From: Pollenia angustigena
Taxonomy: Eukaryota; Arthropoda; Insecta; Diptera; Polleniidae
Direction: 5' to 3'
Assembly (NCBI GenBank): GCA_930367215.1
Contig: OV884059.1
Span: 63,397,393-63,461,392 of the forward strand
DNA length: 64,000 bases
Within the stretch, counting starts at the first letter, position 1. Every line of letters begins with the position of its first letter. The notes below the pieces were generated by a model. It searched no databases, was not told the DNA's origin, and saw only the letters and a program-made list of their open reading frames with translations. The position numbers and the translations under genes were made by a program. Positions 58,728 to 64,000 of the stretch are shown here, one piece after another.

Positions 58728-58899
58728 TTAGTAAATATTGCAATTTTTTTTTAACAAGCTTTCTCAGCTATGATGACGTATGTATGTTCGGGTGATTCAG
58801 AAAGCCAAAAACCTATCCAAAAGGTAATATATAATAATGATTTCATTTAAATAAATCAGCAAAAAACGATGAAGCTGTAAATACCACAAGGAAAAGGCC

Positions 58900-59300
58900 G
58901 TGCAAGGCAATTTTAATTCAATATTGGCAGCAGTTTTAGATAAATTAAAGATAAGCAACAGAGACGCAGTTCATATAATAGTAGCTGTCCTGGATGCCGC
59001 TAATGTAAGCACATCACAATACATGCCACAACTGGATCAAACACACGCAAATTTAAGGGAGCATGGAAATTTTAGTAAAAAAAAATTAGGAAGAGAAATT
59101 TTACTTCTCGGATGTAGTCATCATATTTTAAAGAAGCACCAGCAGTTTTTGTAGAATAAATGGTGGTACCAACTGGACTTGAGGTTTCAACATTTAAAAA
59201 ATTCAAAAACCATTGCCCTGAGGATAAACATAATGAATATTCGAAAGGCAATACAAGCAATAATATTTTACACTTCGCCAACAAAAAATTGTTGAAAGGC
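58900..59300 (+). pseudogene. Transposon-protein-like relic
   Basis: The plus strand reads ILAAVLDKLKISNRDAVHII, then frames with LGLEV-like and FKKFKNHCPEDKH segments (59160-59284). The 'SNRDAVHII' pattern resembles 'SDRDSMHLT' in the 17.3-19.7-kb transposase pseudogene, which hints at a related protein. The frame is interrupted by the CAC-ended element at 59307. Confidence 0.35.
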
Positions 59301-59432
59301 TTTCTACACAGAGCGAAAAAAAACGTTAAAAACTGTCAACCAATGGTAATAAATTGATAACAAACTGTTGTCAATATTTCGACAACACTTGTTGTTAAAT
59401 TTTCAACAAAATGTTGTCAAATTGGGCTGTTA

Positions 59433-59765
59433 CATTGCAGCCACACGATCAAGCTTTTCTTGATAGTCTTTTACATATACTGTTTGTCAAAATATGCAAA
59501 AATTGGCAGCTGTGACGTAGGCTGCACGCAAGTTGAAAGCAATTTACTTTCGAGATGTCATTAAAAAAAAATTTATAAAGAGAAACGAAAAATTTGCTCA
59601 CTAACCTTAAAATCAGCTGTTTTCTTGAACGTAAATTGAAACACTCACTGGCAAGAGAATTTTAAAGGCAAGTTCGTATCAATTTTTAACAGTATGAGTG
59701 TATTGGTAAAAAAGTGTGAGTGTATTTAAACTTGATAGGCAAAACTTGATCGTGTAACCCTCAAG
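59433..59765. mobile_element. MITE, CATTGCAG family copy 3
   Basis: CATTGCAGCCACACGATCAA to CTTGATCGTGTAACCCTCAA, flanked by TTA on both sides (59430-59432 and 59766-59768). Nearly identical to 44383-44716. Confidence 0.85.
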
Positions 59766-59953
59766 TTAGATAAAAAACGTACTATTGTTGTCAAATTGAT
59801 AACACCCTGTTGTCAAATAGGTATCGCCCTGTTGTCATTATTAACAGCGTATACAAGTTATCCCACAAACAACTTTTGTATTCGCAAGTAAAAAGTAAAA
59901 AGTGAAATGTTAAATAAAATTAAAAGAATAAAATTAAGATTAAAAGTTTAAAA

Positions 59954-60091
59954 ATGAGTGAAAAAAACAATTTAAATAGTGAGGAAAGCCTTGTGTTCCT
60001 AGATTATGACTTTCTTCTTGATGAAAATCTAAGCAACAGCGGAAATATCCAATTGGAAAATAATTATGATGGCGTAGATGACAAGGAATAA
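59954..60091 (+). CDS. Small acidic ORF inside the CAC-ended element
   Basis: Forty-five codons start MSEKNNLNSEESLVFLDYDF and end GVDDKE before a TAA. The peptide is acidic (rich in Asp and Glu) and lacks known motifs. AATAAA-type signals follow at about 60230. A short 5' leader, an AT-rich trailer and a central position suggest a residual transcription unit, perhaps the first exon of a lost transposase. It could be chance. Confidence 0.25.
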   Translation: MSEKNNLNSEESLVFLDYDFLLDENLSNSGNIQLENNYDGVDDKE

Positions 60092-61181
60092 ATTTGATTT
60101 ATACTAAATCTATATAACAATGAAGTACCTGTTTTTTTAATTTTTATTGTAAACTTAAATTATTATTTAAAATTAAAAGTGTGAATTTTTAATGTATTTT
60201 TTTATAAGTATTTTATTTAAAAAATGTGAAATAAATTAATAAATTTACATTATTCCATTTTATTACTTGGGTTCAGAATGGGTTATTAAGTACATACTAC
60301 AATCAGAACAATGTGTTATCGAAAGGACAACCGAATGTTGTCAATATATTAACAGTGTGTTGTCAAAAATGACAACACCATGTTGTCGGTATGGTACCAT
60401 TATGGTGATAATATATAACCAATTTGATGTCATATTGAGAACAAATGGTGACAAAATGACAACGAGGTGGTTAAAAAACATTGACACCATCCGTTATCAA
60501 ATTGAACACAAACGTAGTTGGCTCACTTTTGACAACGGATGGTGTCAATTTTGGTATTTTTGTACCGGATTTTTCCCTCTGTGTACGAGCTGATTATAAT
60601 GTAGTAGCATGTGTAGCCATTCATTGCAAGCGTTTTTCCGACAAGAATATTTTTGGTTATTGAAATATAAAAAGATCATATTACACCACGAATTATACTG
60701 TTTGGGTGTGTGTGAAACGGTAGCAAAGTACTCATGGAAGTAAAATTTTGACACTATTGAGGTGAATAAAATTTCACTAGCCCTAGGGGCTAGTATAAAT
60801 TTTGACGTTAGTGTAGAAATTTTTGACAACCACAAAATTATTTTTTTTCATCAAATGTGTTTAAACAAAATAAAAAATAATATGGAAGCAGGACCAGTGG
60901 CAAAAAAATTAAAAAGAATTATACAAGATTTAAATATGTATAAGCTTTTTTGCCCAAACTTTTTGTAAAAATTGTTAATATATCAGAACGAATTCATCAA
61001 ATAGTTGGGACGATCTCATTTCCAAAGTTTGTACTAAAAGCGATATTCACCACGCTTGTAGCAATTTTGAACATTACATTTTCTAACAATTCCAATAAGC
61101 GTTAACAGCACTGATTTTCAATAATTAAAGTCAGCTGTTGTTAAAAATTTTGCGACAAAAAAAAATATAATTATTTAATTA

Positions 61182-62486
61182 ATCCAAATTTTTAATATTT
61201 TTAATTAGGCTTAAGTTCATGAAATTTAATTTTTATTAAATTATTTTTATGAAGAAAGGAATTTTACAACATGAAAATTAATTAAAATTGTTATTGATAA
61301 TCTTTCATTCTTGACGTGGCTCGGGCTCGAACCCGAACAAAATAACCACAATACTAATTATTGTTAAAGCTAAGGCACGAGCTCTATGTGTACATTTGTC
61401 CTTCAAGTTGTGCTGAAAAAGGTCAACAGAAAAGGGAAAGACAAAGTGAAAAAACAGAAAAATGTACTTGGACTTCAAGAAAAATTCTTGACGAAAGTAC
61501 GAAAAAACGGAAGTAAAAGGAAAAAACATGTAAAATCAATTAAAATGGATAATCATTCAGGAAAGCAAATTTCGATCTACCAAATGTTAAAATACAATTT
61601 GGTTTAAGGATTGATGTTTGACTAGTGACGTCAGCAGTCGTCGATGGCTGCGAGTGTAAGACGGCAAATCCATCTGAGGAGATCGAGTGGTTGCGATCGA
61701 AACATGTCATGGTAACCTGCCGGCCAGGGTTCGAGCCCGAGCCACGTCAAGAATGAAAGATTATCAATAACAATTTTAATTAATTTTCATGTTGTAAAAT
61801 TCCTTTCTTCATAAAAATAATTTAATAAAAATTAAATTTCATGAACTTAAGCCTAATTAAAAATATTAAAAATTTGGATTAAAAACCATAAATAGTTCAA
61901 CAAAATAACCACAATACTAATTATTGTTAAAGCTAAGGCACGAGCTCTATGTGTACATTTGTCCTTCAAGTTGTGCTGAAAAAGGTCAACAGAAAAGGGA
62001 AAGACAAAGTGAAAAAACAGAAAAATGTACTTGGACTTCAAGAAAAATTCTTGACGAAAGTACGAAAAAAACGGAAGTAAAAGGAAAAAACATGTAAAAT
62101 CAATTAAAATGGATAATCATTCAGGAAAGCAAATTTCGATCTACCAAATGTTAAAATACAATTTGGTTTAAGGATTGATGTTTGACTAGTGACGTCAGCA
62201 GTCGTCGATGGCTGCGAGTGTAAGACGGCAAATCCATCTGAGGAGATCGAGTGGTTGCGATCGAAACATGTCATGGTAACCTGCCGGCCAGGGTTCGAGC
62301 CCGAGCCACGTCAAGAATGAAAGATTATCAATAACAATTTTAATTAATTTTCATGTTGTAAAATTCCTTTCTTCATAAAAATAATTTAATAAAAATTAAA
62401 TTTCATGAACTTAAGCCTAATTAAAAATATTAAAAATTTGGATTAAAAACCATAAATAGTTCAACAAAATAACCACAATACTAATT
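61182..62486. mobile_element. Inverted-repeat element with internal tandem duplication
   Basis: A roughly 155-bp sequence (ending GACGTGGCTCGGGCTCGAAC) at 61182-61334 is inverted at about 61728-61884 and again at 62292-62446. Between them a 563-564-bp unit occurs twice, from about 61343 and 61907, differing by one A in a run. ATTATTTAATTA lies at both outer edges (61170-61181 and 62487-62498), a possible 12-bp duplication. A fragment of the end recurs at 25.10-25.20 kb. The frames inside are not convincing genes. Confidence 0.75.
61683..61745 (+). promoter_or_regulatory. tRNA-like A/B-box module (also at 62247-62309)
   Basis: GATCGAGTGGTTGCGATCG resembles a Ser/Leu tRNA D-arm A box. About 40 nt later AGGGTTCGAGCCC fits the B box consensus. 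The pair is repeated in both tandem units. It could be an RNA polymerase III promoter, but the stems are imperfect. Confidence 0.35.
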
Positions 62487-62948
62487 ATTATTTAATTAAA
62501 GTAAAACAAACGAAAAACAAAAAGTTTTTATATCCATCACAATATAACTAAAAATCACAATATAACGCAAATTATCCGTAAACACAAGAAAATAAAAATA
62601 CTTGCTTGCATAAAAAAGTACTTCACGCAGATGCAAAAAAGGGTATTATCTCACACTCAGTTAAAACTGCGGGTAAGAAATGGAACAAATTTGCCATTTA
62701 TTGTTGCAACATGTCTAGAAAGGAAAACGACAACTTCTCACATTTTTGCATATATTTTTAGAATGGAACGAAAACCCGCACGAATGGCAGCATATATGGA
62801 ACATTATTGTCAGAAAAGAAAACACCATTAGAATGCTAAGTCAAACAGATATAACATCCACTGTAAATATTATTAAACAGTCAACACTTTTGGTGTTGTA
62901 CACTGATCGTAGTTTTGCCCATAACAAGTCTAATCAAAAGTATTCTAA

Positions 62949-63322
62949 CCCTGCAAATAATATTGGACCACCTGATCCATTTTGATAAAATGGACTACTC
63001 CATGGACTGGTCCGATGTAATGCAAGCATGGACCATGTCATTGTTAAAAAGTGTTTGTAGTGAGACGACATGTCTTCGTTTTTTAACGACGTGCTTTCGT
63101 TTTTAAACGACTTCAAAACTAATCCTCTTGTGTATACCATGGAGTAGTTTTAAAACTACTCCTTAGTAGTCCAAAGGTGGGTTATATGGTCCTCCCCTAG
63201 GACATCGTAATGTTAAATAGACCATGTTTTTTCCATACGTTTGGGTTACTTTTGGACTAGTCCTGGTCCCTTGTGGGATACTCTTTACACGCGTGTTTGG
63301 ACTGGTCCTATTATTTGCAGGG
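62949..63322. mobile_element. CCCTGCAAATAA MITE, copy 2
   Basis: It starts CCCTGCAAATAATATTGGAC and ends TATTATTTGCAGGG, with AA on both flanks (possible 2-bp duplication). It is inverse to the copy at 27432 and a direct repeat of the next copy. Confidence 0.8.
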
Positions 63323-63432
63323 AACGTCTATTGCTTTTTCCCCACTGCATGTAGAATTGCTATGTAAGCCATTATGTACTATAAAATCTCGCACGAAAAC
63401 TTGTGCAAGTACTAAGATGCAATACGGTGATA

Positions 63433-63809
63433 CCCTGCAAATAAAATTGGACCACCTGATCCGTTTTGATAAAATGGACTACTCCATGGACTGGTCCGAT
63501 GTAATGCAAGCATGGACCATGCCAATGTTAAAAAGTGTTTGTAGTGAGACGACATGTTTTCGTTTTTTAACGACATGCTTTCGTTTTTAAACGACTTCAA
63601 AACTAATCCTCTTGTGTACACCATAAAGTAGTTTTAAAACTACTCCTTAGTGGTCCAAAGGTGGGTTATATGGTCCTCTCCTAGGACATCGTAATGTAAA
63701 ATAGACCAGGGTTTTTCCATACGTTTGGGTTAGTTTTGGACTAGTCCTGGTCCCTTGTGGACTGCTCTTTACACGCGTCCAGTCCAAACTGGTCCTATTA
63801 TTTGCAGGG
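63433..63809. mobile_element. CCCTGCAAATAA MITE, copy 3
   Basis: CCCTGCAAATAAAATTGGAC to CTATTATTTGCAGGG, flanked by TA on both sides. Nearly identical to copy 2, which is 110 bp upstream in the same orientation. Confidence 0.85.
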
Positions 63810-63882
63810 TAAATATTCCATAAATATACATGTCTGCATATATAAATAATATGTATGTATTATATTTAGATATACTCTTGGG

Positions 63883-64000
63883 GCATTCACAAGGTGTGCT
63901 ATCATGTTATAATGTACTAACATTTTACAATGGTTTAAAAATATTTTTGTTGCTTTGTAAACAAAAGTTACTTAAATAAATAGATCTTTGCTGGGCTGAA
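63883..64000. mobile_element. End of a GGGNATTCACAAGG element, cut by the window
   Basis: GGGGCATTCACAAGGTGTGC, ATCATGTTATAATGT and ACATTTTACAATGGTTTAAA match the inverse of 11970-12039. This marks another copy of the outer element proposed at 9500-12039. The rest lies outside the window. Confidence 0.6.

Larger units (their letters stand above)
59307..60583. mobile_element. 1.28-kb CAC-ended element with a small ORF
   Basis: CACAGAGCGAAAAAAA is matched by the inverse of TTTTTCCCTCTGTG, with TA on both flanks. Many TGTTGTCAAA and TTTGACAAC motifs lie inside both ends. A 333-bp MITE (59433-59765) is nested in the left arm. The centre holds a 45-codon frame. Confidence 0.75.

Noticed and set aside
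60774..60795. ACTAGCCCTAGGGGCTAGT palindrome
   Set aside because: Imperfect, short and isolated. No evidence for a function.
61386..61607. Lysine-rich 73-codon frame
   Set aside because: It is repeated by the tandem duplication, where a one-base indel in an A run shifts the frame. That argues against selection on the protein.

Overview
This is an AT-rich eukaryotic window made almost entirely of transposable elements and their debris. I recognise no host protein-coding gene, rRNA, functional tRNA or CRISPR. Several things point to a higher fly, probably a calyptrate such as a blow fly or house fly relative (inference). Many copies resemble Drosophila INE-1/DINE repeats: they have a TTATACCC-type 5' end, a 'GTCCGTC...' interior, an AGTCGG...CCGACT hairpin and a CTTACTTGTTT end. 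There are also a Tc1 element, hAT elements, a Penelope-like retroelement and a non-LTR retroelement with fly-like protein motifs. All longer reading frames belong to mobile elements, and all are broken.

Layout. 1-2.9 kb: AT-rich DNA with one 536-bp inverted-repeat element. 2.9-5.5 kb: DINE-like copies around a roughly 470-480-bp tandem repeat, which was itself hit by a MITE and a 5'-truncated LINE. 5.9-7.0 kb: a 1.1-kb inverted-repeat element. 9.5-12.0 kb: a nest of small MITEs. 13-15.5 kb: a foldback, MITEs, a DINE-like copy and a tRNA-derived SINE. 15.7-23.4 kb: one apparent composite with TTA target duplications, containing a 3.9-kb hAT-like element (8-bp target duplication) with a dead multi-exon transposase gene, plus a 1.16-kb element. 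24-26 kb: a relic element with a long internal inverted repeat. 26.9-32.1 kb: hAT MITEs, a CG-flanked element with a tandem array, and a 1.45-kb hAT inserted into a DINE-like copy. 32.7-34.1 kb: a dead transposase-like gene with a MITE in its coding region. 35.9-37.5 kb: DINE-like copies. 37.7-44.1 kb: a Penelope-like element on the minus strand, broken by a Tc1 element (itself carrying a MITE), a 978-bp CAC-ended element and a palindromic insertion, with a hammerhead-like core downstream. 44.3-52.5 kb: MITE nests, DINE-like copies, foldbacks and a second SINE. 54.3-57.3 kb: a 3.0-kb element with a decayed spliced transposase gene. 57.8-64 kb: a third SINE, nested TTA and CAC elements, a 564-bp tandem duplication within long inverted repeats, and two direct MITE copies.

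The genes do not work together as a pathway. The value of the window is its nesting. In at least six places a second copy, or the interrupted reading frame, serves as an empty site and fixes insertion boundaries and target-site duplications to the base. Most small elements have TTA or TAA duplications, which are typical of PIF/Harbinger-type MITEs. Others show 2-bp (TA, CG, TG, AA), 4-bp (ATAT, AATT) or 8-bp duplications.
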